A stretch of DNA of 64,000 nt, from positions 971,348 through 1,035,347 of the forward strand of contig NZ_VFOR01000002.1 of NCBI RefSeq assembly GCF_006716235.1, given 5' to 3'. A program made the translations under genes and the position numbers. Source of the stretch: Propioniferax innocua. GTDB lineage: Bacteria; Actinomycetota; Actinomycetes; Propionibacteriales; Propionibacteriaceae. Numbering within the stretch: position 1 is the stretch's first letter; every line of letters starts with the position of its first letter. Shown piece after piece: positions 39,356-48,404 of this stretch. Below the pieces are notes generated by a model. The model saw nothing but the letters and a program-made list of their open reading frames with translations. It was not told where the DNA came from and searched no databases.

Positions 39356-40294
39356 TCAGTCGGTGTCCTCTGCGCTGACATGCATCAGCTGAAGAATCCG
39401 TTCAAGATCATCTTCGGACGCGAACTCAATGGTGATCTTTCCCTTCTTCTTCCCGATCTGTACTTTGGCTCGGGTGTCGAAGTGATCGGTCAGACGCTCG
39501 GTGAGTTCAACAGCCCGAGGTGAGGGTTCCTGCGGCGTCCGATTGGTGGCGGGTCTGTGGGTGTCGTCGTTGAGAAGGACGGCCTCCTCGGTGGCCCGCA
39601 CCGACAGGCCCTCCGCAACGATCCGCTGGGCCAGACGCTCTTGAGCCAACTGGTCATCGAGTCCGAGAAGAGCACGGGCATGTCCTGAGCTGAGAACCCC
39701 TGCGGCGACGCGTCGCTGCACCGAGGGTGGGAGCTTCAGCAGACGGATGGTGTTGGAGATCTGTGGGCGGGAACGTTTGATGCGAGTGGCGAGTTCTTCG
39801 TGGGTACAACCGAAGTCATCCAGCATCTGCTGATAGGCGTTCGCCTCTTCCAGCGGATTGAGCTCGGCACGGTGGAGGTTCTCCAGGAGTGCGTCGCGAA
39901 GCATGTCTGCTTCCTCGGTGGGGCGCACGATCGCAGGAATCTCGGTGAGCCCGGCGGCCTTGGAGGCACGCCATCTGCGCTCCCCCATGACGAGTTCGAA
40001 GGTGCCGTTCTCAAGGGGACGAACCACGACGGGCTGGAGCAGGCCGACCTCTGCAATGGATTCGGTGAGTTCGTGGTGCTTCTCCTCATCGAAATCGGTA
40101 CGCGGCTGATGAGGGTTCGGAGTCACCGACTCGATGGGGATCTCCATGTAGTGAGATCCTTCGGGGATGCGACGCGAGGAGTAGCGCGAGTCGATCACCT
40201 CGTCCACCGGGCGGCTCTTTCGTGCCTCCGGATCGGTGTTCTGGATGAGCTGACCGAGGCCTCTGCCGAGTCCCGCGCGCTTCTGTGCACTCAT
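39356..40294 (-). CDS. parB: Chromosome partitioning protein ParB
   Basis: A 312-aa CTP-dependent clamp that loads at parS and spreads for origin segregation. The CTP-binding motif GERRWRAS is at 104-111, the ENLHRAELNPLEEA box follows, then the HTH parS-reading domain (HEELATRIKRSRPQISNTIRLL) and a C-terminal dimer domain. It overlaps parA by 4 bp (ATGA). Confidence 0.97.
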   Translation of the reverse strand: MSAQKRAGLGRGLGQLIQNTDPEARKSRPVDEVIDSRYSSRRIPEGSHYMEIPIESVTPNPHQPRTDFDEEKHHELTESIAEVGLLQPVVVRPLENGTFELVMGERRWRASKAAGLTEIPAIVRPTEEADMLRDALLENLHRAELNPLEEANAYQQMLDDFGCTHEELATRIKRSRPQISNTIRLLKLPPSVQRRVAAGVLSSGHARALLGLDDQLAQERLAQRIVAEGLSVRATEEAVLLNDDTHRPATNRTPQEPSPRAVELTERLTDHFDTRAKVQIGKKKGKITIEFASEDDLERILQLMHVSAEDTD

Positions 40295-41367
40295 GGCGTC
40301 TCCTTTGCCCCGCGTTGAGCGATTTCCTTGGCTGCCTCGATGTAGGCGCGGGATCCTGCGGATCGAGGGTCGTAGGTGATGACCGACTGGTTGTAACTCG
40401 GCGCTTCGGCGATACGCACCGAACGAGGAATAACAGTGGAGAGAGTGATATCCGGGAAGTGCTTCCGGACTTCCTCCACCACTTCCTGTGAAAGATTGGT
40501 GCGTCGATCGAACATCGTCATCAGGACGGTGGTGAGTTCAAGTTCGTTGTTCACTTCACTGACGACCATTCGGATGGTGTTCATGAGCTGGGTGACACCC
40601 TCCAATGCGTAGTACTCGCATTGGATCGGAAGGATGAGTTCCTTGGCCGCCACGAGAGCATTGAGTGTGAGCAGACCCAAGGAGGGTGGGCAGTCGAAGA
40701 GGACGTAGTCGACGTCGTACTGCTGTTGGAGTTCTTCCACGGCTCGACGCAGACGTGTTTCACGTGAAACGACGGAAACGAGTTGTATCTCTGAGCCAGC
40801 AAGATCGATAGTCGCGGGAAGTACCCACAGGTTGGGGGCTTCATCGGATTTGACGACGTGCTTGGCGATCGGCGCTTCTTCCAGAAGAACTTCATAGGTT
40901 CCTGGCGTCCCGGGCTCGTGATCGACCCCCAGAGCTGTTGATGCGTTTCCCTGGGGGTCCACATCGATGACAAGAACCCGGAGCCCACCGGCAGCCAGCG
41001 CCGTGGCGAGGTTCACCGTGGTGGTCGTCTTTCCGACGCCGCCTTTCTGATTGGCAACGACCATGGTTCGCGGATGCTTCGGCTTGGGAAGGCGTTGGCG
41101 CGAAACCGTTCGCGGTCGTCCACCGGCAACAGTGGTGTGGGTGCCAGACCCGGGGGTGTCTGTTTTCGTGGCTTCCGCCAGGGCAGTCGACTCTGGCCCA
41201 GGAGCCGTGGCTCCATCCTCGGTGGCAAGGGAATTGTCTTCTTCTTCCACATCGAACTGCGCACGCCGTGGTGCTTGTCGGGCTCCTGTTTCACGTGAAA
41301 CAGGAGTTGGGCGCTCCACGGCTTCATCCATGCGAGCTCGGCGACGAGCCGCTGATTGCTCTCCCAT
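40291..41367 (-). CDS. parA: Chromosome partitioning ATPase ParA
   Basis: A 358-aa deviant-Walker ATPase that binds DNA and segregates ParB-parS complexes. Walker A is KGGVGKTT (108-115), Walker B FDCPPSLGLLTLNAL, and switch region DVDPQGNAS. It has an unusually long (~100-residue) acidic, low-complexity N-terminal extension. Two parS sites lie inside the coding sequence, each encoding VSRET. Confidence 0.96.
   Translation of the reverse strand: MGEQSAARRRARMDEAVERPTPVSRETGARQAPRRAQFDVEEEDNSLATEDGATAPGPESTALAEATKTDTPGSGTHTTVAGGRPRTVSRQRLPKPKHPRTMVVANQKGGVGKTTTTVNLATALAAGGLRVLVIDVDPQGNASTALGVDHEPGTPGTYEVLLEEAPIAKHVVKSDEAPNLWVLPATIDLAGSEIQLVSVVSRETRLRRAVEELQQQYDVDYVLFDCPPSLGLLTLNALVAAKELILPIQCEYYALEGVTQLMNTIRMVVSEVNNELELTTVLMTMFDRRTNLSQEVVEEVRKHFPDITLSTVIPRSVRIAEAPSYNQSVITYDPRSAGSRAYIEAAKEIAQRGAKETP
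40757..40770. promoter_or_regulatory. parS: parS site inside parA
   Basis: GTTTCACGTGAAAC, the perfect 14-bp parS palindrome bound by ParB, lies within parA and encodes VSRET there. Confidence 0.9.
41283..41306. promoter_or_regulatory. parS: parS site near the parA 5' end
   Basis: TGTTTCACGTGAAACA at 41287-41302 is the perfect 16-bp parS, and the palindrome extends to 24 bp (41283-41306). It lies in the region encoding the ParA N-terminal extension, again as VSRET. Confidence 0.93.
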
Positions 41368-41427
41368 GACTCTCCCTTCGGTCAGGCGCTGAGCAACCTT
41401 AGCAACGACGGCGTGATGAAACGCCGA

Positions 41428-41985
41428 TCAAGCAGGGTAGAGAAGAGTGGATTTGCTCGTGGCTTCCACGAGGCGGTCCCAGCTCTCGTTCACATCGATC
41501 GGTTCGCCGAAACCTCCAGCGAGTTCGAGGCGTACGAAGCCATCGGCGCATGAACGCAGGAAACGTAGGGCGTGAAGGGCGCCAGGAGCTGTGGGGCCGG
41601 TGAACCCCAGCGCTGTTGCCATACTGCGCATCAGTCGCTGGGCGATCGGTCGCAGACGAGGATCGTTTCCCGGCTGAAGTGGAATCAGGGAGAACAGGTG
41701 AGGATCTGAGATGGCGAAGCTTCGGTAGGCATGAAGGAAACGTCTTGCGGCCTCTGTTCTCTGAGCGTCACCGACAGCGAGCGTCAAAGCGTCAGCGAAC
41801 TGCGTCAGAGCTCGTTCCGCCACCAGGGAGGACAGTTCGGACGCTGAAGCCACATGTTTGTAGAGCGAGGGGGTTTTCACGCCGGCGACTCTGGCCACGG
41901 CCCCGAGGGAGGCGGGTGAACCCGAACGTCCCAGCTCGAGCGCGATGTCCACGACGCGTTCACGGTTTAATCCCGCCCTAGGCAT
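41428..41985 (-). CDS. TetR-family regulator
   Basis: A 185-aa regulator. HTH: NRERVVDIALELGRSGSPAS, then LGAVARVAGVKTPSLYKHV. The C-terminal part looks like the TetR_C_33/WHG type (GALHALRFLRSCADGFVRLE, GGFG). It overlaps the hydrolase gene upstream by 8 bp. It probably represses its own operon through the palindrome at 42792. Confidence 0.85.
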   Translation of the reverse strand: MPRAGLNRERVVDIALELGRSGSPASLGAVARVAGVKTPSLYKHVASASELSSLVAERALTQFADALTLAVGDAQRTEAARRFLHAYRSFAISDPHLFSLIPLQPGNDPRLRPIAQRLMRSMATALGFTGPTAPGALHALRFLRSCADGFVRLELAGGFGEPIDVNESWDRLVEATSKSTLLYPA

Positions 41986-42784
41986 CAGTGTCGGAATCTA
42001 TGCGGCGGGACAACATGTCGAAAGCTTTGAGTACCGCGTCGGGGTCCTCCGTGTGGGGGTAATGCCCACTGCCGTCAGCGAGGGTGATCGTGGCATCGAG
42101 TCCTTGGGCGAAAGCCTCGGCTTCGGCTCGGGGGTTCTTGAAGTCCGGATCCGCGCTTCCCATGATGATGCCCACCGGGACCGTGGTGGTCTCGCGGCGA
42201 TCGGTGGCATCCTTCCCGTTGCCGAGGACCATGCTTTGCAGGGTGGAGGTGCCATTGGCCCGCCGTAGGGATCGTCGGATCGCTTGCACATGATCCTTCA
42301 GGTCAGTCGGTGGCCTCTTGTGAAGGGATCGATAGAACCACCCCCACAGCCATGGCGTGCGGCCGACGATTCGGCTGACCATACGCATGAAGGGATCGAG
42401 TTCGGGTGTCGTGGCCCACGGGCCGATGGCGAGCACCCCGACGATGGACGGGTTCATCTGCGAAGCCAGCAGGGCACTGTCCGGAGTGTAGGAATGCGCG
42501 ATGACGATCACAGGTGAGGTCAGCTGCTCGGTCAGGTTGGCCACCAGGTGAGCGATGTCCACCTGTGAGGGCTCCACGCCGGCTTCACTCTCGCCGTGAC
42601 CCGGAAGATCCATCAGAGCAACCTGGTGGCCACGGGACACCAGTGGCTCACGCACATGGCGATACACCGAACGTATGTCCCCCATACCGGGAAGACAGAT
42701 GACACCGGGGGCGCCCTCGGGCCCCAGCAATTCGACGACGACGGACCGACCTTGATGTTCCAGGTTCATCACCCTGCTGTCCAT
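41978..42784 (-). CDS. Alpha/beta hydrolase
   Basis: A 268-aa alpha/beta-hydrolase fold protein. The N-terminal strand and oxyanion region are CLPGMGDIRSVY, then DLPGHGES. The nucleophile elbow is IAHSYTPDS, where Ala and Thr replace the usual glycines around HSx. The acid Asp is in GSADPDF and the His in GSGHYPHTE. An esterase or related C-X hydrolase; the substrate is unknown. First gene of a two-gene operon with its TetR. Confidence 0.82.
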   Translation of the reverse strand: MDSRVMNLEHQGRSVVVELLGPEGAPGVICLPGMGDIRSVYRHVREPLVSRGHQVALMDLPGHGESEAGVEPSQVDIAHLVANLTEQLTSPVIVIAHSYTPDSALLASQMNPSIVGVLAIGPWATTPELDPFMRMVSRIVGRTPWLWGWFYRSLHKRPPTDLKDHVQAIRRSLRRANGTSTLQSMVLGNGKDATDRRETTTVPVGIIMGSADPDFKNPRAEAEAFAQGLDATITLADGSGHYPHTEDPDAVLKAFDMLSRRIDSDTDA

Positions 42785-42791
42785 GGCTTTA

Positions 42792-42806
42792 GCTAATACT
42801 ATTAGC
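42792..42806. promoter_or_regulatory. Palindromic operator upstream of hydrolase-tetR
   Basis: GCTAATACTATTAGC is a perfect 15-bp palindrome (central C) ending 8 bp before the hydrolase ATG. It is the probable binding site of the co-encoded TetR protein. Confidence 0.6.
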
Positions 42807-42891
42807 CATGAGGGTGCAACCCCGCGAGGATCAAGAGGACAAGACGATCAGCGCTGCGCGGATGCCCTCGAAGCGCCGAATGTATCCCCGG

Positions 42892-43293
42892 TCAGCGCTC
42901 GGCGGACTCCAGGTGAGCGATGTGCTGTTTCACGTTCTGGGTGGCCTTGCGTTCTGCAACGAAGGACAGGATCGGCACGGTGCCGGCCAGAGCGATGGCC
43001 AGCAGCCACTTCCAGCTCCACTGCACGCGGCGTCCCAGAAGATAGGCCGAGAGCAACAGGACCGCGTACAACCAGCCATGCCCGACACCCAGATAGGTGT
43101 TCATACCGGCACCGATCTGCTGCAGATAGGGGTCAGGGGAGAGGTACTTCAAGGGCATGCCGACCAGCACGAGCAGCACGAGCAGCACACCGACGATGTA
43201 GGCCATGACGCGGTAGAACATCAGGGCCTTCTTGACGCCCTCGACCTGCGCGTTTGCTGCTGTGGGCTCAGTGCTCGGCTGCTGTTCAGTCAT
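42892..43293 (-). CDS. DUF3817-family small membrane protein
   Basis: A 133-aa protein with three hydrophobic segments: MAYIVGVLLVLLVLVGMPLK, the region around VGHGWLYAVLLLSAYLLG, and WLLAIALAGTVPILSFVAER. This matches the DUF3817 pattern of integral membrane proteins in actinobacteria; function unknown. ATG 43293 overlaps the SURF1 stop by 8 bp. Confidence 0.85.
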   Translation of the reverse strand: MTEQQPSTEPTAANAQVEGVKKALMFYRVMAYIVGVLLVLLVLVGMPLKYLSPDPYLQQIGAGMNTYLGVGHGWLYAVLLLSAYLLGRRVQWSWKWLLAIALAGTVPILSFVAERKATQNVKQHIAHLESAER

Positions 43294-44155
43294 CGTGCTG
43301 GTCCTCCATCTCGGTGGTCCGGGAACTCTTCGGCTCGGTCGGCCCGTTGTCCGTCCCGGCGTTCGTCCTTGGGGCCATGAAACCGGTGCCGCGTCCGGCG
43401 TCATGACTGAGTTTGACGGTGGCGGCCATGGCGACGATCGCGAAGACCCACCACTGCAGGGCGTACCCCTGGTTGCGGGCCTGGCCCTCCGCCGTGTCCG
43501 GCACCGGGACGATGACCGGATTCAGACCGTTCTTCGCGGCCAGTGATGCGTCGACGGTCAGGTACCCCGCGTGCATGGGCCTGGTCCAGATCTGGGCCAT
43601 CTCCGGGAGCCGGACGTTGTCGATCATGGTCAGGTCCTCTGGATTCGCCCCTCCCTGCACGTGTGGCCCCGGCGTCGGCAACGACGAAGGATCCTCGGTG
43701 TAGCCGACGCCGGGGGCGACGCCGGCAGTCGGCGCAGGCGCCGGCTCGTCGGGGTCGGTGGGCAGCAGGATGCCGGTGAGCGTGACCTCTTCCCCGGGAA
43801 CGGGCGGGATCGGTTCGAGTTGGGTTGCGCCCCGCACCACCGGGAGGATCTGGCCATCGGCGAGTTCCAACGCCGAGACCACGCGATAGGGCTCACCGAT
43901 GCCGGCCAGCAGGTCGGGTTCATCGGTGTACTCCCCGGTGACCTCCACCGGCAGCCCGTAGGCGCTTTGGATTCCCTTCTCGCCGTCGAGATGATCCTGA
44001 AGTGGTTCGGGCTCACCGGTCAAACGGGTGACCATCGCATCGCGTCCCGACGCCTGGAAGGCATTCGCCTGCCAGAGCCCGAGAGCGACCATCACGAGGG
44101 TGACGGTCAGACCGATCGACCAGATGAGCGCCTGGGTGCGCGAGCGGGAGGACAT
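43286..44155 (-). CDS. SURF1-family cytochrome oxidase assembly protein
   Basis: A 289-aa protein with an N-terminal helix (ALIWSIGLTVTLVMVALGLW) and a C-terminal helix (YALQWWVFAIVAMAATVKLS) flanking an extracytoplasmic domain, the SURF1 topology. The PVEVTGEY and QWWVFA segments are family marks. SURF1 assists heme/copper centre assembly of aa3-type cytochrome c oxidase, indicating aerobic respiration. The acidic Pro-rich loop (PTDPDEPAPAPTAG) is an insertion. Coupled to DUF3817. Confidence 0.88.
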   Translation of the reverse strand: MSSRSRTQALIWSIGLTVTLVMVALGLWQANAFQASGRDAMVTRLTGEPEPLQDHLDGEKGIQSAYGLPVEVTGEYTDEPDLLAGIGEPYRVVSALELADGQILPVVRGATQLEPIPPVPGEEVTLTGILLPTDPDEPAPAPTAGVAPGVGYTEDPSSLPTPGPHVQGGANPEDLTMIDNVRLPEMAQIWTRPMHAGYLTVDASLAAKNGLNPVIVPVPDTAEGQARNQGYALQWWVFAIVAMAATVKLSHDAGRGTGFMAPRTNAGTDNGPTEPKSSRTTEMEDQHDD

Positions 44156-44159
44156 CGCG

Positions 44160-45113
44160 TCAGCCGCGTGCCCGGGCCGCCGCCACCGAGACCAGCTGCG
44201 AGCAGACCTTGGCGAAACCGTCCGGGCCGGCGTCGAGCGCCAGCGGCACCAGTGAGGTCTCGGTCATGCCGGGGGCCACATTCGTCTCGATGAACACTGG
44301 GCCCTCCTCATCGATGATGATGTCGGTGCGCGAGAGATCCCGGAGCCCGAGCAGTTCATGGACACGCACCGCCATGTCGGCGCACTGTGCGGTGATCTCG
44401 TCGGAGAGATCCGCGGGAACGGTGAAACGGGTGGCTCCGGCGGTGTAGCGGGCCTCGTAGTCGTAGACGCCGCTGGCCGGCTCGATCTTGACCACCGGTT
44501 GGGCCTCGGGCCCGTTGCCGGTGTCGATGACGGTGACGGTCACCTCCACGCCCGAGACGCCTTCTTCCACCACCGCGAGGGGGCCGTACCCGTAGGCGGC
44601 CACCATGGCGGCAGGAAGATCCTCAGGGGCGTCGACCCTTGTGCAGCCCAACGCCGAGCCGCAGCGGGCCGGCTTGACCATGAGCGGGAAACCGAGCTTC
44701 TCCCCCAAGGAACGCACGATGTGCTTCGCCCCGAGCTCACGGAACAGATCGTGCGGCAGGGCCACCTGCTCGGGGGTACGGATACCGGCGCGACGCACGA
44801 GCGTTGTGGAGACCGCCTTGTCGAACGCCAGCCGGCACGAACGCGGGAGCGTCCCCACAAAGGGGATGTCGAGCATCGAGAGCACTTCGCGCAGGGCACC
44901 GTCCTCACCGCTCTCCCCATGGAGCAGTGGGAAGGCGACCACATCGTCCAGACCGGTGAGCGTCTCGATCAGCCCGCTGTCCACATCGCTTTCGATCACC
45001 TCATGACCCAGGTCGCGGAGAGCCTGGGTGACGCGTCGGCCCGAGCGCAGGGAGATCTCCCGCTCATGGGAGAGACCGCCCGCCAGAACGGCAACGGTGG
45101 GTTTGGAGGTCAT
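44160..45113 (-). CDS. D-alanine--D-alanine ligase family ATP-grasp protein
   Basis: A 317-aa ATP-grasp ligase. The N-terminal motif VLAGGLSHEREISLRSGRRV, HGESGEDGALREVL, and the metal-binding FIETNVAPGMTETSL match the Ddl family. It joins two D-Ala for peptidoglycan, or a related dipeptide. ATG 45113 has AGGAG six bases upstream. The neighbour is a PLP aminotransferase. Because many actinobacteria have another Ddl in the wall operon, this may be a paralogue with a different role. Confidence 0.82.
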   Translation of the reverse strand: MTSKPTVAVLAGGLSHEREISLRSGRRVTQALRDLGHEVIESDVDSGLIETLTGLDDVVAFPLLHGESGEDGALREVLSMLDIPFVGTLPRSCRLAFDKAVSTTLVRRAGIRTPEQVALPHDLFRELGAKHIVRSLGEKLGFPLMVKPARCGSALGCTRVDAPEDLPAAMVAAYGYGPLAVVEEGVSGVEVTVTVIDTGNGPEAQPVVKIEPASGVYDYEARYTAGATRFTVPADLSDEITAQCADMAVRVHELLGLRDLSRTDIIIDEEGPVFIETNVAPGMTETSLVPLALDAGPDGFAKVCSQLVSVAAARARG

Positions 45114-45152
45114 GTCGTGCTCCTGTTCGAGGTGGCGCGGGAATCGCTGGTC

Positions 45153-45200
45153 ATGGTCACGAAATGTCATGGTCACGAGGTATCGGGGTCACGAGATGTC
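45153..45200. repeat. Three tandem 16-bp repeats
   Basis: Copies at 45153-45168, 45169-45184 and 45185-45200 share the GGTCACGA core. They overlap the last codons of the aminotransferase gene and the spacer to the ligase. Probably replication slippage. Confidence 0.7.
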
Positions 45201-46535
45201 GGGGGAGGGGCCCGGCGTCGGATTGCTGTGCAGGCGGTGGTCGTCGGTGATGCCGAACACCTCGTTGATGCGCATCTCGTCGGCGATGACCTCGCCGAGT
45301 CGACGGGTGCCCTCGATGATGCGCTCGGGCGTCGGGAAGCAGTAGGACAGGCGCATGTGGCGCGATCCGAAACCATCGGCGAAGAAGGCGTCCCCGGGAA
45401 CGTAGGCGACGCGGGCGGTCACCGCACGGGGCAGCATCTTCTGGGAGTCGACGCCCTGGGGGAGCGTGACCCATACGAAGAACCCGCCGGTGGGGTGGGT
45501 CCATGTGGTTCCCTGGGGCATGTTTTCGGTGAGGCCCTGCAGCATGGCGTCACGACGCTCGCGGTACATGTCGCGGTACTGACGGATCTGGCCGCGCCAG
45601 TCGTGCTTCGCCAAGTACTCCGAGATCGCGAACTGTGAGAACACCGGCGGGCACAGCGTCGCTGATTCCTGGGCCAGAACCAGTTTCTCGCGGACCGCAT
45701 GCGGGGCCAGCACCCAGCCGACGCGAAAGCCCGGTGCGAAGGTCTTCGAGAACGATCCCAGGTAGATGACGCGATCGGTTTCCATGGAACGCATGGCGGG
45801 CAGGGGTTCACCGTCGATGGTGAGCAGACCGTAGGGGTTGTCCTCGACTATGAGCAGGTCCAGATCCTCGGCCACCTGCAGGATCTCGCGTCGGCGCTCG
45901 GTGGGCTGGGTGATGCCGGCGGGATTGTTGAAATTGGGGATCGTGTACAAGAACTTCACCCGACGCCCCTGATCCCGCAGCGATGTGACGACCTGACGCA
46001 GTGCGTCGGGGTCAAGGCCCTGATCATCCATCGCCACGTGGGAGATCTGCGTCTGGTACGACTTGAAGGTCCCGAGCGCACCCACATAGCTGGGGGCCTC
46101 CACGAGCACCACATCGTCGGGATCGCAGAAGATCCGCGTCACCAGATCGAGCCCCTGCTGAGATCCGGCTGTGATGACCACATCATCGGGGTGGGCCCGG
46201 ATCTGCTCCTCGGCCATGACCTCGCAGATCTGTTCACGGATCTGCAGTTCTCCCTGCCCCGACCCGTACTGCATGATGCGGGCACCGTCGCGCTGGATGA
46301 GTTCATCGAGCAGATTGCCGACCTTGCCGAGCGGAAGATCGGCGATATTGGGCATTCCCCCGGCGAGCGACACCACTTCGGGCCGGTTGGCCACGGAGAA
46401 CAAGGATCGAACCGCCGAGGCGGTCATCTTGTGCGTGCGTTGCGCGTAACTGTCTACGTAATGATCCAGCCGCGTGTCGGAGCGCCCACCGGTGGACGGC
46501 AACCGCGACGGGTTGAAGGAGTGAGGATCGGTCAT
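45189..46535 (-). CDS. PLP-dependent aminotransferase (LysN / 2-aminoadipate type)
   Basis: A 448-aa fold-type I aminotransferase. The PLP lysine is in LGSFSKTFAPGFRVGW, with the PLP-contacting IVEDNPYG and YTIPNFNNPAG. The N-terminal YGSGQGELQIREQI is typical of the LysN / MocR-core subgroup, but no GntR domain is present. It transfers amino groups between amino and keto acids; the specificity is open. It precedes the Ddl-like ligase on the same strand. Confidence 0.88.
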   Translation of the reverse strand: MTDPHSFNPSRLPSTGGRSDTRLDHYVDSYAQRTHKMTASAVRSLFSVANRPEVVSLAGGMPNIADLPLGKVGNLLDELIQRDGARIMQYGSGQGELQIREQICEVMAEEQIRAHPDDVVITAGSQQGLDLVTRIFCDPDDVVLVEAPSYVGALGTFKSYQTQISHVAMDDQGLDPDALRQVVTSLRDQGRRVKFLYTIPNFNNPAGITQPTERRREILQVAEDLDLLIVEDNPYGLLTIDGEPLPAMRSMETDRVIYLGSFSKTFAPGFRVGWVLAPHAVREKLVLAQESATLCPPVFSQFAISEYLAKHDWRGQIRQYRDMYRERRDAMLQGLTENMPQGTTWTHPTGGFFVWVTLPQGVDSQKMLPRAVTARVAYVPGDAFFADGFGSRHMRLSYCFPTPERIIEGTRRLGEVIADEMRINEVFGITDDHRLHSNPTPGPSPDIS

Positions 46536-46560
46536 GGTGCTCTCATCCTACGATAGGGGC

Positions 46561-46737
46561 ATGAAGAAGCCTTCGATCTGGCGGCGGCTCGTGGGTCGAG
46601 AAGACCTGCTGTTGCCGACACGACGCCGGTGGTTGTTGCTCGCCGTGGGCCTGCTGTTGGCGCTCGGAACCGGTTTCCTGTTGGGACTCGCGGCCCCTGA
46701 CCGAGAGGAGCTGGCCGGGATCGCCGACCGGGATTGA
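46561..46737 (+). CDS. Small single-pass membrane protein
   Basis: A 58-aa protein: basic N-terminus (MKKPSIWRRLVGRE), then LPTRRRWLLLAVGLLLALGT as the start of one transmembrane helix and an acidic C-terminus. TACGAT lies six bases before the ATG, pointing to leaderless translation. It is followed after 4 bp by the GNAT-like gene. No family recognised. Confidence 0.6.
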   Translation: MKKPSIWRRLVGREDLLLPTRRRWLLLAVGLLLALGTGFLLGLAAPDREELAGIADRD

Positions 46738-46741
46738 ATCC

Positions 46742-47419
46742 ATGGAACGTCTGACCCCACTGCACCTCTCCGCCGTGGAGCGGTTGCCGCGTACATGTGA
46801 CAGCTGTCCCCTCGGTGCTGGACGTGTTCCCGGGCTCGACACCGGTTGGGCGTGGGCGGCCGAGCGCGAGTTCGGGTGCGTGGGCTTCATCGTGCATGCC
46901 GGGGTGGATGACCCTGTTCCCGTCGCCTTCCTCATGTGGGCTCCGCCCTCGCACGCGCCACACAGGGGTCCACAGTCCTGGGCCGGGGGAGCGTGGCATC
47001 GGATACGTCGAGCCCCTCTCAGCGATTCGGCGGTCATTCTCCAGCTCCGCGTCCTCGACGGGGAGGGGGAGTGGCTGGCCGACGCCCTCATCCAGCGGGC
47101 GATGGGACACCTGTTGCAGCGTGGGCGGACGCGTCAGTGGCATGGGCTGCAGGTGCGCTCCACACGCATCTCCCCACACTGCGCTCTGCCCGACCATGAC
47201 GACCTGGAGCGGATCGGGTTCCGGCCGATCGGCAAGCCGCGCGGCTGGTCGTGGCACGGGTCGGCGGCATTCGTCGATGACATCCATCCATGGATGCGTC
47301 TGGACCTCGAACGCACGGTGCGTACACCGGGGTTCCACCTGGTCGACCGACTCGTCGGCCTGTGGCCGCGTCCTGTCGCGCAGGGACGCATGGCCGAGCG
47401 CGCGGATCACTCCGCCTGA
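46742..47419 (+). CDS. GNAT-like protein with N-terminal cysteine pair
   Basis: A 225-aa protein. The N-terminus has a Cys-x2-Cys in RTCDSCPLG (19 and 22), followed by a region with the GNAT strand order (GFIVHAGVDDPVPVAFLMWA, then AVILQLRVLDGEGEWLADAL). A similar protein family lies near parAB in other actinobacteria such as Streptomyces. The catalytic acetyl-CoA loop is poorly conserved, so activity is uncertain. Four bases separate it from the 58-aa gene. Confidence 0.6.
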   Translation: MERLTPLHLSAVERLPRTCDSCPLGAGRVPGLDTGWAWAAEREFGCVGFIVHAGVDDPVPVAFLMWAPPSHAPHRGPQSWAGGAWHRIRRAPLSDSAVILQLRVLDGEGEWLADALIQRAMGHLLQRGRTRQWHGLQVRSTRISPHCALPDHDDLERIGFRPIGKPRGWSWHGSAAFVDDIHPWMRLDLERTVRTPGFHLVDRLVGLWPRPVAQGRMAERADHSA

Positions 47420-47434
47420 TTTCTTGATTGTGGC

Positions 47435-48382
47435 GTGTGCGGCGCTGGTATCAATGACGATGTGAAGTCATTGATGTTCGAATGGCCTGAAACCGCCATC
47501 CAGATCGGTCTCGTCGTGGTCGTGGCCGTCGCGGCCCGGATCATCCTGCATTTCGGGATCCGACGCGTGGTCGACGCCACGGTCAAGAGCGCGAAATTGG
47601 CTGCGGAGAACCCCAAGAAGCGCATCGGCGTCGACGTCGCGCGTGTCCGCGCACGCACCGGTGCCCTGGCGTCCATGCTGCGGAGTGTCTCCACCGTCGT
47701 CATCGTGATCGTCGCGGTGATGATGATCATGCAGATCCTCGGGCTGCCGCTCGCACCGTTGCTCGCCTCGGCCGGTGTGGGCGGTCTGGCCCTGGGCTTC
47801 GGCGCCCAGTCCATCGTCAAGGACCTGCTCTCGGGAATCTTCATGATCATCGAGGACCAGTACGGTGTCGGGGATGTCGTCGACACCGGAGATGTGATCG
47901 GAACCGTCGAGGAGGTCACGCTGCGGATCACCAAGCTGCGCGACTACGACGGCGTCATCTGGTACATCCGCAACGGTGAAATCCTCCGCATCGCCAACAA
48001 GACGCAGGGCTGGAACACCGCCTGGGTGGACTTCCCCGTGGCCTACAACGCCGACCCGGCACGGACCATCGCGGTGCTCGAAGGAACCTGTGAAGACGTC
48101 TACGCCGACCCCAAGTGGAACGAGAAGATGCTCGAGAAGCCCATCGTCCTCGGTGTGGGCGAGGTGCAGAACGGCACCATGACGGTCAAGGCCATGGCCA
48201 AGTGCCTCCCCGAGACCCACTGGGGGGTCAAGCGAGAACTCCTGGAGGTCGGCATGTCCCGCCTCCGCGCCGCGGGCATCCCCGGACCGATCCTGTTCTC
48301 GACCCCCAATGCCGACGGTCCCGGTGCCTTCGGACCCGGTGCCGAGACATCGAGCGTCGAACAGATCGACCCCAGGGACTGA
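47435..48382 (+). CDS. Small-conductance mechanosensitive channel (MscS family)
   Basis: A protein of up to 315 aa. After the N-terminal helices (IQIGLVVVVAVAARIILHF and VVIVIVAVMMIMQILGL), the pore helix ASAGVGGLALGFGAQSIVKD and the beta-domain FMIIEDQYGVGDVVDTGDVI, GTVEEVTLRITKLRDYDG are clear MscS marks. It opens under membrane tension to release solutes during osmotic downshock. The start is uncertain: GTG 47435, GTG 47462 and ATG 47474 are all in frame without a clear ribosome-binding site. A strong terminator follows. Confidence 0.92.
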   Translation: MCGAGINDDVKSLMFEWPETAIQIGLVVVVAVAARIILHFGIRRVVDATVKSAKLAAENPKKRIGVDVARVRARTGALASMLRSVSTVVIVIVAVMMIMQILGLPLAPLLASAGVGGLALGFGAQSIVKDLLSGIFMIIEDQYGVGDVVDTGDVIGTVEEVTLRITKLRDYDGVIWYIRNGEILRIANKTQGWNTAWVDFPVAYNADPARTIAVLEGTCEDVYADPKWNEKMLEKPIVLGVGEVQNGTMTVKAMAKCLPETHWGVKRELLEVGMSRLRAAGIPGPILFSTPNADGPGAFGPGAETSSVEQIDPRD

Positions 48383-48404
48383 TCCCTGAAAGCAACACGA
48401 CATA

